From Sporosarcina luteola (GTDB lineage: Bacteria; Bacillota; Bacilli; Bacillales_A; Planococcaceae): a DNA stretch of 64,000 nt. The translations under genes and the position numbers were made by a program. Positions within the stretch are counted from its first letter, which is position 1. Each line of letters opens with the position of its first letter. Shown here piece by piece: positions 34,887-44,083 of this stretch. Location: positions 30,787 to 94,786 of the forward strand of contig NZ_BJYL01000026.1 in the NCBI RefSeq assembly GCF_007991495.1, written 5' to 3'. The notes under the pieces are model-generated. The model was given only the letters and a program-made list of their open reading frames with translations. It made no database searches and was not told where the DNA came from.

Positions 34887-36149
34887 GTGAACGATACGAC
34901 AAAAGATATTATCCAGAAACTGAATCTTTTAGCTGAAGAAACTGCCGGCAAACTTGAATGGTTGGCTGAGTTCGGAAAAGATCCTGAAGGCGGAGTTTCT
35001 CGTTTACTTTATACAAAAGAGTGGGTAGAAGGTCAAAATGCTTTAAAAGAATGGATGGAAAGCGAAGGCCTGGAAGCTCGATTTGATGAAATCGGAAATC
35101 TATATGGAACATTAAAAGGAAAAAATACAAATGAAACGATCTTGACCGGTTCCCACGTGGATACAGTGAAAAACGGTGGTCGCTTTGACGGTGCGTATGG
35201 CGTAGTCGCCGGAATCATCGCGTTGAAATATTTGAAAAAGCATTTTGGTGAACCTGTTAGAAACATTGAAGTCGTTTCGATGGCGGAAGAGGAAGGCAGC
35301 CGTTTTCCTTACTCGTTTTGGGGTTCTAAAAACATTGTAGGGATTGCGAAACGTGAAGATGTTGAAACAATTAACGATTTCGAGGGCGTTCCATTTGTTG
35401 AGGCAATGGAGAAAGCAGGCTTTGGCTTCAGAGATGAATCAAAAGGGCCGCGTAAAGACTTGAAAGCTTTCGTTGAAGTTCATGTTGAACAAGGCAGTGT
35501 TCTGGAAACGGAAAAAATCGCGATTGGTGTCGTGAATAATATTGTTGGGCAAAGACGGTATACCATTGAATTGTCAGGCGAGGCGAACCACGCCGGGACA
35601 ACACCGATGGGTTACCGAAAAGATGCGATGTTCGCAGCAAGCCATATGATTCACGAAATTATCTCAATGGCAATAGAAGTCGGCGATCCGCTTGTAACAA
35701 CTGTGGGGAAAATCGAAGCTTATCCAAATATAGTGAACGTAGTACCTGGAAAGACGATCTTTACAATTGACGTTCGTCATACGGATAAAGAAGCCATTGT
35801 TTCCTTTACGGAAAAAATGACAGCTAGAATGCAGGAAATCTCTAATGAACATGCAGTTGAGATGAAAGTCGATCTTTGGATGGACGAAGATCCGGTTCCA
35901 ATGGACCAAAAAGTAGTGGATCTTATCGAGGAACAATGTAAAAATAACGGCTTCAATTATAAAGTGATGCACAGTGGTGCGGGACATGACTCCCAAATCT
36001 TTGCGCCTGCTGTTCCAACAGCCATGCTTTTTGTACCTAGTCTTAAAGGAATCAGCCATAATCCGGCTGAATTTACTGAGCCTGAGGATTTGGCAGAAGG
36101 CGTTAAAGCGCTTATCGGCGCACTTTATGAATTAGGATATAAAGAATAA
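34887..36149 (+). CDS. allC: Allantoate amidohydrolase
   Basis: This M20-family metal enzyme converts allantoate to ureidoglycine with release of ammonia and CO2. The 420-aa protein has TGSHVDTVKNGGRFDGAYG (first metal site), SMAEEEGSRFP (catalytic Glu and metal ligand), VEVHVEQGSVLE, the lid-domain NHAGTTPMGYRKDA and the closing SGAGHDSQIFAP. GTG 34887 lies after AAGGGTGGTGA. It begins the operon allC-allE-allD-allD. Related N-carbamoyl amidohydrolases share these motifs, but the adjacent allE settles the assignment. Confidence 0.94.
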   Translation: MNDTTKDIIQKLNLLAEETAGKLEWLAEFGKDPEGGVSRLLYTKEWVEGQNALKEWMESEGLEARFDEIGNLYGTLKGKNTNETILTGSHVDTVKNGGRFDGAYGVVAGIIALKYLKKHFGEPVRNIEVVSMAEEEGSRFPYSFWGSKNIVGIAKREDVETINDFEGVPFVEAMEKAGFGFRDESKGPRKDLKAFVEVHVEQGSVLETEKIAIGVVNNIVGQRRYTIELSGEANHAGTTPMGYRKDAMFAASHMIHEIISMAIEVGDPLVTTVGKIEAYPNIVNVVPGKTIFTIDVRHTDKEAIVSFTEKMTARMQEISNEHAVEMKVDLWMDEDPVPMDQKVVDLIEEQCKNNGFNYKVMHSGAGHDSQIFAPAVPTAMLFVPSLKGISHNPAEFTEPEDLAEGVKALIGALYELGYKE

Positions 36150-36209
36150 AAAATTTTGCCTACAGGTGGACACCTGAATATTTATATACAGACGAAGGAG
36201 AATGTTACG

Positions 36210-36974
36210 ATGGGTTATCCAAAAGATTTACTTTCAAGCAGATCGATTATCAAACCTGGTCAATATGCTCTTATTGCTCCAGAAGGATTAGTTAATAATG
36301 TTATTCCTGGATTTGAAAATTGCAGAATCTCCATTTTAGGTTCACCGAAACTTGGAGCAAGCTTTGTCGATTACGTTGTAACAATGCACGAAGGCGGAAA
36401 GAACAGCGAAGGCTATTGCGGTGAAGAAGATGTACAATCTTTCGTTTACGTTATTAGCGGAAAAGTGAAAGCAAAAGCGGGCGACGAAGAGTTCATTCTT
36501 GAAGAAAGCGGCTATCTATATTGCCCTCCAGGCGTAAAAATGTACTTGGAGAATATGGAGTCCGGCGATTCACGTCTATTCCTTTACAAGCAAAAGCATA
36601 ACCCATTAGAAGGGAAAAAACCTTGGGTTGTTTCCGGTCATGCGAACGATATCGAGTACATGGATTACGATGATATGACAAACGTTCACCTTAAAGATCT
36701 TCTTCCATTGGATCTTGCTTTTGACATGAACTTCCACATTCTTTCATTCGATCCGGCTGCGAGCCACCCATTCGTTGAAACACATTACCAAGGGCATGGC
36801 GCTTACCTATTGTCTGGTGAAGGCATGTACAATCTTGACAATGAATGGATTCCAGTTAAAAAAGGCGATTACATTTTCATGGCGCCGTATGTGCATCAAG
36901 CAGCGTATGCAGTTGGCAGAGAGCCATTGACATATGTTTATTCCAAAGACTGTAATCGGGACGCAACACTATAA
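36210..36974 (+). CDS. allE: (S)-ureidoglycine aminohydrolase
   Basis: This bicupin Mn enzyme removes ammonia from ureidoglycine to give (S)-ureidoglycolate. The 254-aa protein carries the metal set in the C-terminal cupin: ETHYQGH supplies Glu, His and His, and VHQAAYA supplies the Gln, the same pattern as E. coli AllE (261 aa). The N-terminal cupin has no such set. ATG at 36210 follows GAAGGAG; the reading from 36156 includes non-homologous leader. It sits between allC and allD in pathway order. Confidence 0.95.
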   Translation: MGYPKDLLSSRSIIKPGQYALIAPEGLVNNVIPGFENCRISILGSPKLGASFVDYVVTMHEGGKNSEGYCGEEDVQSFVYVISGKVKAKAGDEEFILEESGYLYCPPGVKMYLENMESGDSRLFLYKQKHNPLEGKKPWVVSGHANDIEYMDYDDMTNVHLKDLLPLDLAFDMNFHILSFDPAASHPFVETHYQGHGAYLLSGEGMYNLDNEWIPVKKGDYIFMAPYVHQAAYAVGREPLTYVYSKDCNRDATL

Positions 36975-36998
36975 TAATCCCAGCGAAGAGGTGCCAAG

Positions 36999-38048
36999 AT
37001 GAGAGTAAAAAGAGATGACTTGAAAAGTCTAATCCAAACAAAGCTTCAAAAAGCTGGATTAAATGCAGAGCATGCTGAGGTCGCGGCAGACGTCTTGACG
37101 TTTGCCGACGAAAGAGGCATCCATTCCCACGGTGCAATGCGTGTGGAATACTATGCGGAGCGAATTGCAAAAGGCGGGATGAATACAAACCCGGACTTTA
37201 AATTCGAAAAAACTGGCCCAGCCACAGGCGTATTCCACGGTGACGGCGGAAATGGCCATACAGCGGCAAAATTAGCGATGGACGAAGCCATCAAAATGGC
37301 AAAAGAGAGTGGAGTTGCCATTGTTGGAGTAAAAGATATCTCGCATAGCGGAGCAATTTCTTACTTCACAAATCAAGCAGCAAATGCTGATCTAATTGGC
37401 TTCTCAGTATGTCAATCTGACCCGATGGTCGTTCCTTTCGGCGGTGCTGAGCCTTACTATGGTACAAATCCGATCGCTTTCGCTGCACCGAGCAGCGACG
37501 GCAGAATGATTACATTGGATATGGCAACGACTGTACAGGCATGGGGTAAAATTCTTCATGCTCGCTCTAAGAACGAGTCAATCCCGAATACTTGGGCTGT
37601 TGACGGCAATGGAGAACCAACGACGGACCCGTTGAAAGTAAATGCATTATTGCCGATTTCAGGTCCGAAGGGATATGGACTTGCAATGATGGTAGACGTC
37701 CTATCCGGGGTTCTTCTCGGACTTCCTTTTGGAAATAAAGTTTCTTCTATGTATGAAAACTTATCAGAATACCGGAAATTAGGCCAACTGCATATCGTCA
37801 TCAATCCAGCATTCTTCACTGCATTGACTGGTTTCAAAAATGATATCACACAAACGATGGAAGATTTAAATGAAATCAAACCTGCACCGGGCTTCTCGAA
37901 AGTCCTTTATCCTGGACAAAATAACGACGTTGTCATCGAGGATTACAAAGAAAACGGAATTGAAATTGTTGATGATATTTATGAGTATTTAAAATCGGAT
38001 GTCATCCATAATAATCAATACGACCATAAAAATCCATTCGCTGAATAA
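36999..38048 (+). CDS. allD: Ureidoglycolate dehydrogenase, copy 1
   Basis: This 349-aa enzyme of the LDH2/MDH2 family oxidises (S)-ureidoglycolate to oxalurate with NAD(P)+. Markers are RGIHSHGAMRVEYYAERI, ISHSGAISYFTNQAAN, YYGTNPIAFAAP and the nucleotide region GPKGYGLAMMVDVLSG. Length matches E. coli AllD (349 aa). It follows allE by 24 bp behind GAAGAGG. A second full-length copy follows after 63 bp. Confidence 0.92.
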   Translation: MRVKRDDLKSLIQTKLQKAGLNAEHAEVAADVLTFADERGIHSHGAMRVEYYAERIAKGGMNTNPDFKFEKTGPATGVFHGDGGNGHTAAKLAMDEAIKMAKESGVAIVGVKDISHSGAISYFTNQAANADLIGFSVCQSDPMVVPFGGAEPYYGTNPIAFAAPSSDGRMITLDMATTVQAWGKILHARSKNESIPNTWAVDGNGEPTTDPLKVNALLPISGPKGYGLAMMVDVLSGVLLGLPFGNKVSSMYENLSEYRKLGQLHIVINPAFFTALTGFKNDITQTMEDLNEIKPAPGFSKVLYPGQNNDVVIEDYKENGIEIVDDIYEYLKSDVIHNNQYDHKNPFAE

Positions 38049-38111
38049 TTCATTACTGAATATAGGCACGGGACGTAATTGATTGAGGACAACTTCATAG
38101 GGGTGAATGGA

Positions 38112-39161
38112 ATGAGAGTTAGTAAAGAGCAATTGAATGAATTGATAACGACAAAACTGCACAAAGCGGGATTAACCGAAGACCATGCGCGTGGCGTAGC
38201 AGACGTGCTTGTTCATGCGGATGCCAGGGGAGTCCACTCCCACGGAGCAATGAGGGTTGAATATTACGCCGAACGAATTGCAAAAGGCGGACTGAATAAC
38301 AATCCAGAATTCGCATTTGAAAAAACGGGTCCATGCACAGCTGTTTTCGATGGCGACAATGGAGTAGGGCATGTTGCAGCGAAGTTGGCAATGGACGAGG
38401 CCATTCAAATGGCGAAAGAAAATGGGATTGCGATTGTCGGTGTCAAAAGAATTGGCCATAGTGGTGCGCTTTCTTACTTTGTTCAACAAGCAGCCAATGA
38501 GAATCTGATTGGAATTTCACTATGCCAATCTGATCCGATGGTCGTTCCGTTTGGCGGGTCCGAACCCTATTACGGCACGAATCCAATCGCTTTTGCAGCA
38601 CCTGGCAAAAACGGTGAAAACATTACATTCGACATGGCAACAACCGTTCAAGCTTGGGGTAAAGTTCTTCATGCTCGATCTAAAAACGAATCCATTCCAG
38701 ACACTTGGGCTGTTGACAGCAATGGAGAACCAACAACTGATCCATTTAAAGTGAACGCTTTAGTACCGATTGCCGGACCAAAAGGATACGGACTCATGAT
38801 GATGGTGGACGTTTTATCCGGAATTTTACTAGGCCTTCCATTTGGAAATAAAGTTTCTTCAATGTACCACGACCTAACGGAATATCGAAATCTTGGACAA
38901 CTTCATATTGTAATCAATCCAGAATACTTCACAACGTTGAATGCATTCCAGGAAAGCATTGCGACAACAATGCAAGATCTTAATAACATTAAACCGGCTC
39001 CCGGGTTTGATCACGTTTCTTATCCTGGACAAAGAAGCGCTGAACGGGAGAAGCAATACGAAGAAAACGGCATTGAAATCGTGGATGACATATACGAATA
39101 CTTAACTTCCGATGTTGTCCACAACAATGCATATGATCATAAGAGCCCTTTTGCAAAGTAA
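38112..39161 (+). CDS. Ureidoglycolate dehydrogenase-like, copy 2
   Basis: This is also 349 aa and aligns without gaps to copy 1, about three quarters identical by eye. It keeps RGVHSHGAMRVEYYAERI, IGHSGALSYFVQQAAN and GPKGYGLMMMVDVLSG. Differences cluster near the N-terminus and in the residues 310-325 region. ATG at 38112 follows AGGGGTG; the reading from 38079 adds an unsupported 11 residues. It is a tandem duplicate that may have shifted substrate (another alpha-hydroxy acid) or cofactor preference, or simply raises dosage. It ends with a terminator. Confidence 0.88.
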   Translation: MRVSKEQLNELITTKLHKAGLTEDHARGVADVLVHADARGVHSHGAMRVEYYAERIAKGGLNNNPEFAFEKTGPCTAVFDGDNGVGHVAAKLAMDEAIQMAKENGIAIVGVKRIGHSGALSYFVQQAANENLIGISLCQSDPMVVPFGGSEPYYGTNPIAFAAPGKNGENITFDMATTVQAWGKVLHARSKNESIPDTWAVDSNGEPTTDPFKVNALVPIAGPKGYGLMMMVDVLSGILLGLPFGNKVSSMYHDLTEYRNLGQLHIVINPEYFTTLNAFQESIATTMQDLNNIKPAPGFDHVSYPGQRSAEREKQYEENGIEIVDDIYEYLTSDVVHNNAYDHKSPFAK

Positions 39162-39172
39162 CATGAAAGTAT

Positions 39173-39205
39173 AAAGGGTGGTCATCCTAAATGGCCACCC
39201 CCTTT
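39173..39205 (+). terminator. Terminator after the second allD
   Basis: AAAGGGTGG pairs with CCACCCCCTTT across a short loop. Confidence 0.75.
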
Positions 39206-39237
39206 CCTATGTCGATTTTCATAAACTCTACAGTGTA

Positions 39238-39296
39238 GGATTGAAGCGGAAGGCGGGGACGCCCGCGGAAAGCGTCCGCCTGAAGCGCAAATCAAC
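39238..39296. repeat. GTTGATT-ended dispersed repeat, 59-bp form
   Basis: It shares its left part (GGATTGAAGCGGAAGGCGG) and right part (GCGGAAAGCGTCCGCCTG, ATCAAC end) with the 127-bp element at 53333-53459 but lacks the middle. It sits between allD copy 2 and allF. Confidence 0.8.
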
Positions 39297-39335
39297 ATTA
39301 TGGCTTAAAAAATAAATAACGAGGTGCGTGAAAAC

Positions 39336-41081
39336 ATGTTATATACAATCGTCAAACAGAATTCATACCAGGATTCAGTTAATCTAATGCTTCTCACAAA
39401 CAAAATTTCAACAATGGAAGGCATCATCAAAGTTCAAATCATGATGGGAACACCTGCCAACAAAGATATTCTAAAAGCTGCAGACCTTTACACAGACGAA
39501 CTTGAAAATGCAGCATCCAACGATATGTGTATCGTCGTCGATACTGACCAAGAAGACAAAATCCAAGAAGTACTCGATGAAGTTGATAACTACTTAAGCA
39601 ACCAAGCAATTGCAGGAAGCAAAGAAGCTTTCGAAACTGTACGTTCATGGGATAAAGCTACAAATGCACTTCCTGGTGCAAACCTTGCAATCATCTCCAC
39701 ACCAGGTCAATATGCTGCTGAAGAAGCGGAAAAAGCACTTGACAGAGATATGCACGTAATGATTTTTAGTGACAACGTAACAACTGAAGACGAGCGCCGA
39801 ATCAAAGAAAAAGCTCATGAAAAAGGCCTTCTTGTTATGGGTCCTGACGCTGGTACAGCAATTATTTCCGGTGTTCCGCTTGCATTTGCAAACGTTGTGA
39901 AAACAGGGAAAATCGGTGTAATCGGTGCTTCAGGTACAGGTATCCAAGAAGTAACAACTGAAATTGACCGACTCGGCGGCGGTGTAAGCCACGCAATCGG
40001 TACTGGCGGACGTGACCTTTCCGAAAAAATTGGTGCGATCACAATGCTTGACGGCATTAAGGCATTGGCAAATCATAGACAAACAGAAGTGATCACACTT
40101 ATCTCTAAGCCACCTGCAAAAGAAGTGCGCGATGAAGTTGTCCAATTGCTACAAAGCCTTTCCAAACCGGTAGTTGCAATCTTCCTTGGTGAAGAGCCGC
40201 ATAACCACGAAGGCAATGTTTACTATGCAAACACGCTTGAAGAAACAGCTGCACTCGCTGTCGACCTTGCAAAAGGCAACGCGATTAAGTCAAATTACAA
40301 TCATCTGGAAGACGAAGTTCCAGCAGTTGACTTGAAACCTGAACAAAAAACAATTAAAGGTCTATATTCCGGCGGTACGCTTGGATATGAAGCTGCGACT
40401 TTAATTAGCAGGGGATTGAAGCTTGGCGAAGCTGCACATGGCGAAGCTGGCTACCTTCTAAATGCTGAAGGATTTGAAGTAATTGACCTAGGTGACGATA
40501 TCTATACACAAGGTAAACCGCACCCAATGATCGATCCGGAAACACGAGTTCAATTCTTCCAAAGAGCTGCAAAAGATGAGTCGACAGCAATTATCCTATT
40601 CGATGTTGTACTTGGATATGGTTCACATGACGATATGGCTGATGCCCTCATCCCTGGCATTGAAAAGATTAAAAATGAAGCTCAAGCAAACGGCAGAAAC
40701 ATTTACTTTGTTGCGACTGTTTGTGGTACAGATCAAGATCCACAAGGCCTTGATGATCAAAAGGCAAAATTGGAAAAAGCGGGAGTCATTCTGCGTGACA
40801 GCAATAACCAGGCAACACTGACTGCTTTGGGAATGCTTGGCCTTCAAGTTGAAGAAGGAACAAAAGAAATGGTTCCAGCTACAAATACTGCAACTGCTGA
40901 CTTCACGGTTTCAGAAGCAATTGAGAAATTATTGACTGAGAAGCCAAGCGTAGTAAACGTCGGATTGAAGAAATTCACAGAAGCAATCACTGCAAATGGC
41001 GGTCGCGTTGTTCAATATGACTGGCGTCCAGTTGCTGGTGGAAACCCAAGAATGCGCAAGATCCTAAGTGTCCTTAAATAA
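39336..41081 (+). CDS. allF: FdrA-family protein, AllF oxamate carbamoyltransferase subunit
   Basis: The 581-aa protein belongs to the FdrA family, which has a succinyl-CoA synthetase alpha-like fold. Visible parts: VIGASGTGIQEVTTEIDRLG (about 198-217), TGGRDLSEKIGAITMLDGI, and LISKPPAKEVRDEVVQLL. E. coli FdrA (AllF) has been reported to act with YlbE and YlbF in the carbamoyl transfer from oxalurate to phosphate. ATG 39336 is nine bases after GAGGTG and preferred over GTG 39324. It is followed 48 bp later by the DUF1116 gene, and these probably form one transcript up to the terminator at 42413. Confidence 0.85.
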   Translation: MLYTIVKQNSYQDSVNLMLLTNKISTMEGIIKVQIMMGTPANKDILKAADLYTDELENAASNDMCIVVDTDQEDKIQEVLDEVDNYLSNQAIAGSKEAFETVRSWDKATNALPGANLAIISTPGQYAAEEAEKALDRDMHVMIFSDNVTTEDERRIKEKAHEKGLLVMGPDAGTAIISGVPLAFANVVKTGKIGVIGASGTGIQEVTTEIDRLGGGVSHAIGTGGRDLSEKIGAITMLDGIKALANHRQTEVITLISKPPAKEVRDEVVQLLQSLSKPVVAIFLGEEPHNHEGNVYYANTLEETAALAVDLAKGNAIKSNYNHLEDEVPAVDLKPEQKTIKGLYSGGTLGYEAATLISRGLKLGEAAHGEAGYLLNAEGFEVIDLGDDIYTQGKPHPMIDPETRVQFFQRAAKDESTAIILFDVVLGYGSHDDMADALIPGIEKIKNEAQANGRNIYFVATVCGTDQDPQGLDDQKAKLEKAGVILRDSNNQATLTALGMLGLQVEEGTKEMVPATNTATADFTVSEAIEKLLTEKPSVVNVGLKKFTEAITANGGRVVQYDWRPVAGGNPRMRKILSVLK

Positions 41082-41129
41082 TGACATCGAGTTGGATTCA
41101 AAATCATTGAATGTTCAGGAGGAATTACA

Positions 41130-42404
41130 ATGTACGGACAATATAAAACGATTGACGAAGCAAACAGAGCGGTTCTCGATAAAATTGTGTCAGGTGCACC
41201 TTTTTTAATTGATGTAGTACCGGCTAAATCTGTAATTGAAGAATTAAACGGTAAAGTAATACTTCATGCAGGCCCTCCAATGAAGTGGGAAAACATGACA
41301 AGTCCAATGCAAGGTTCTTGTATTGGTGCAACGTTGTTTGAAGGTTGGGCAAAAGATGCTGATTCAGCGCGTACAATGCTTGAAAATGGTGAAATTGAAT
41401 TTATTCCTTGCCACCATGTAAATGCTGTTGGACCAATGGGCGGAATCACATCCGGTAACATGCCAGTCCTCGTTGTCGAAAATAGAGACGGTGGAAACCG
41501 TGCATACTGCACAATGAATGAAGGTATCGGTGCGGTTCTTCGTTTCGGTGCTTACTCTGAAGAAGTTATCAACCGTCTTGTATGGTTCAGAGATATACTT
41601 GGACCAACACTTTCAAAAGCCCTTAAAATCAAAGGCGATGGCTTAAACGTAAACGTTATGATGGCAAGAGCGATTACAATGGGTGACGAATTCCACCAAC
41701 GTAATATTGCTGGTTCACTTATTTTCTTGAAAGACATCGTTCCTTACATTTTACAAACTGATGTAGACGATGCAGACAAGCAAAAGGTTATCCAATTCTT
41801 GGCTGATACAGATCAATACTTCTTGAATATTGCAATGGCTTCTACGAAAGCCGTTATGGATTCTGCCCGTCTTATCCAACAAGGTACTGTCGTAACAGCA
41901 ATGTGCCGTAACGGATATGAGTTCGGTATTCGTATTGCTGGTATGGGTGATCAATGGTTCACAGCTCCAGTTAATACGCCTGAAGGTCTATTCTTCACAG
42001 GTTACGACCAAGATATGGCATGCCCTGACATGGGTGACAGTGCAATCACTGAAACATTCGGTGTAGGTGGTATGGCGATGATCGCTGCTCCTGGTGTTAC
42101 ACGCTTTGTAGGAGCTGGCGGTATGGACGATGCAGTTAACACAAGTAACGATATGATGGAAATTTGTATCGACCATAACCCGAATTTCTCAATTCCAACT
42201 TGGGACTTCAAAGGTTCATGCTTAGGAATTGATGCTCGTAAAGTAGTTGAAACTGGAATCGAGCCGGTTATCAACACAGGTATAGCTCATAAAGAAGCGG
42301 GCGTCGGTCAAATCGGTGCAGGTACAGTTCGTGCTCCGTTAGCTTGCTTTGAAAAAGCGATCGATGCTTATGCAGTGAAGCTTGGATTAATCGAAGCGGA
42401 ATAA
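41130..42404 (+). CDS. allG: DUF1116 (YlbE) protein, AllG oxamate carbamoyltransferase subunit
   Basis: The 424-aa protein fits DUF1116, the family of E. coli YlbE (AllG). It has many conserved blocks, for example GPPMKWENMTSPMQGSCIGA, PCHHVNAVGPMGGITSGNMP and GGMAMIAAPGVTRFVGAGG. It probably forms the catalytic or structural core of the oxamate carbamoyltransferase with AllF and AllH. ATG at 41130 follows AGGAGG. No membrane span or signal is visible. Mechanistic residues are not known to me. Confidence 0.85.
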   Translation: MYGQYKTIDEANRAVLDKIVSGAPFLIDVVPAKSVIEELNGKVILHAGPPMKWENMTSPMQGSCIGATLFEGWAKDADSARTMLENGEIEFIPCHHVNAVGPMGGITSGNMPVLVVENRDGGNRAYCTMNEGIGAVLRFGAYSEEVINRLVWFRDILGPTLSKALKIKGDGLNVNVMMARAITMGDEFHQRNIAGSLIFLKDIVPYILQTDVDDADKQKVIQFLADTDQYFLNIAMASTKAVMDSARLIQQGTVVTAMCRNGYEFGIRIAGMGDQWFTAPVNTPEGLFFTGYDQDMACPDMGDSAITETFGVGGMAMIAAPGVTRFVGAGGMDDAVNTSNDMMEICIDHNPNFSIPTWDFKGSCLGIDARKVVETGIEPVINTGIAHKEAGVGQIGAGTVRAPLACFEKAIDAYAVKLGLIEAE

Positions 42405-42412
42405 GGATTCAT

Positions 42413-42453
42413 GTGGAGAGGAATAGTTGTCAGCTAGTTCCTCTCCACTTTTC
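42413..42453 (+). terminator. Terminator after allG
   Basis: GTGGAGAGGAA pairs with TTCCTCTCCAC followed by TTTT. Carbamate kinase beyond it may have its own promoter or depend on read-through. Confidence 0.88.
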
Positions 42454-42509
42454 TATGAAAAACGTTGAAATGAATGAAGTTATTTTTCTTAATTAAAGGA
42501 GAGTTATGA

Positions 42510-43448
42510 ATGAGTAAAAAAATCGTTCTTGCTATTGGCGGAAACGCAATTATTAAAGAAGGTCAAAAAGGAACACTAGAGGAGCAAATCCAAAACATCG
42601 GTGAAAGCAGCGGCCCTGTCCTTGATTTGATTGAAGAAGGCAATACGGTTGTCATCACTCACGGAAATGGTCCGCAAGTCGGAAATACATTAATTAAAAA
42701 CCAAATGGCGGATTCAGTTGTTCCTGCTTATCCATTAGATGTATTGGACGCTGAAACACAAGGTAACCTTGGATATCTGATTCAGCAAGTATTCAAGAAC
42801 AAAATGGTCGAACGTAATATTAACAGACCTATTGCAACGGTTGTTACACAATCTGTCGTATCTAAAGAGGATCCGGCATTCGCTAATCCGACAAAACCGA
42901 TTGGTCCATTCTACACACAAGAAGAATTAGACAAAATCCTTGAAACTGAAAAAATCTCTTACGTTGAGGATAGCGGTAGAGGATACCGACGCGTAGTTGC
43001 TTCTCCGAAACCGGTTAAAATTGTTGAAAAAGAAGCCATCGAAGCACTTCTGGACAAAGAAATTACTGTTATTACAGCTGGTGGCGGCGGAATACCTGTT
43101 ACGGAAGAAAACGGTATGCTAAAAGGTACAGACGCTGTTATTGATAAAGACTTCGCAAGCGCATTACTTGCTGCGGAAGTAAAAGCGGATTACCTGTTCA
43201 TCTTAACAGGTGTAGAACAAGTGGCAATCCACTTCGGTACTCCACAACAACAAAACTTACTTGAAATGACAGTTGAAGAAGCACTTCGTTATATGGAAGA
43301 AGGCCACTTCCCGAAAGGAAGCATGGGTCCGAAAATCGAAGCAGCTATTCTATTCTTACAAAAAGGCGGCCAGAATGTCGTCATTACTTCAATCGATAAG
43401 CTTAAAGATGCGCTTGAAGGTAAAACAGGTACGCGTGTAACATTATAA
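42510..43448 (+). CDS. arcC: Carbamate kinase
   Basis: This 312-aa enzyme transfers phosphate from carbamoyl phosphate to ADP, giving ATP and carbamate. Motifs: KIVLAIGGNAIIKEGQKGT at the N-terminus, THGNGPQVGN, the substrate region RRVVASPKPVKI, TAGGGGIPV and GSMGPKIEAAI. Length matches the family. In this region its job is to recover ATP from the oxalurate split, as carbamate kinase AllK (YbcF) does in E. coli. It is not next to arginine deiminase genes, which argues against an arginine role. ATG follows AAAGGAGAG. Confidence 0.95.
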   Translation: MSKKIVLAIGGNAIIKEGQKGTLEEQIQNIGESSGPVLDLIEEGNTVVITHGNGPQVGNTLIKNQMADSVVPAYPLDVLDAETQGNLGYLIQQVFKNKMVERNINRPIATVVTQSVVSKEDPAFANPTKPIGPFYTQEELDKILETEKISYVEDSGRGYRRVVASPKPVKIVEKEAIEALLDKEITVITAGGGGIPVTEENGMLKGTDAVIDKDFASALLAAEVKADYLFILTGVEQVAIHFGTPQQQNLLEMTVEEALRYMEEGHFPKGSMGPKIEAAILFLQKGGQNVVITSIDKLKDALEGKTGTRVTL

Positions 43449-43454
43449 TTCAAA

Positions 43455-43485
43455 CAAAAAGGCGGCTTTTGAAGCTGTCTTTTTG
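43455..43485 (+). terminator. Terminator after the carbamate kinase gene
   Basis: CAAAAAGGCGGCT pairs with AGCTGTCTTTTTG; it marks the end of the allantoin region. Confidence 0.8.
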
Positions 43486-43519
43486 TTTATGACTAAATGA
43501 GTTTGCAGGGGGAGTTTAG

Positions 43520-43963
43520 ATGTCTGGGAATATTGACGACTATATTCAGCAAGGTATTTACGGATCTAGACAAACGAAGCCGGACGAACGGAGGAAGTTT
43601 CTAGGAACGATTCGTGAACGGATTGTCATCGCATTAACACAGGCACAAGTGAGAGAAAGAGGCATTTATAGACAAGTCGAGGATGCCATAAAGGAAAATA
43701 GAGAGGCTCGTCTCTATTTGAATGGAAATATTCACTATAAGGTGCTAACAAAATATACAAAAATCGCTGCAAAATATAATGTTAATTACACTTTTGTCAC
43801 AAACAAAAATCATAACTCTGAAATTGGCTTGCTCCTCGCTTATGACCATGCCATTAATAAAGAGGAGATTTTTGTTGAAAAGGAAATGCCCGTTCCAAAG
43901 CCGCAAAAAAGCAACAAGAAAAGCCGCGTTTCTCTATTTGCAAAACTTTTTAAACGTCGGTAA
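43520..43963 (+). CDS. yueI: YueI family protein (DUF1694)
   Basis: The 147-aa protein resembles B. subtilis YueI (DUF1694): IQQGIYGSRQTKPDERRKFLG, REARLYLNGNI, and NHNSEIGLLLAYDHAIN, followed by a basic tail (KKSRVSLFAKLFKRR). Its fold may be related to ribosomal L7Ae-type proteins, but no function is established. ATG follows GGGGGAG. The basic C-terminus suggests nucleic-acid binding. It stands alone. Confidence 0.85.
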   Translation: MSGNIDDYIQQGIYGSRQTKPDERRKFLGTIRERIVIALTQAQVRERGIYRQVEDAIKENREARLYLNGNIHYKVLTKYTKIAAKYNVNYTFVTNKNHNSEIGLLLAYDHAINKEEIFVEKEMPVPKPQKSNKKSRVSLFAKLFKRR

Positions 43964-43968
43964 AGGAG

Positions 43969-44010
43969 GTTGCCTGAACGTCAGTAAAAACTACTGATGT
44001 TCCAGGCAAC
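43969..44010. terminator. Strong hairpin after yueI
   Basis: GTTGCCTG pairs with CAGGCAAC and, further in, TCAGTA with TACTGA. There is no clear T run, so it may be a structured 3' end rather than a classic terminator. Confidence 0.6.
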
Positions 44011-44083
44011 TTCATGAAATAGAGGATGATTGTTGCAACTGGGGAATACTATCTCTATGAGTATCCAAATTGGAGGGCTTGGG

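Noticed and set aside
43969..44010. Riboswitch upstream of the RNase H-like gene
   Set aside because: Simple hairpin without a conserved aptamer core; better read as the 3' end structure of yueI.
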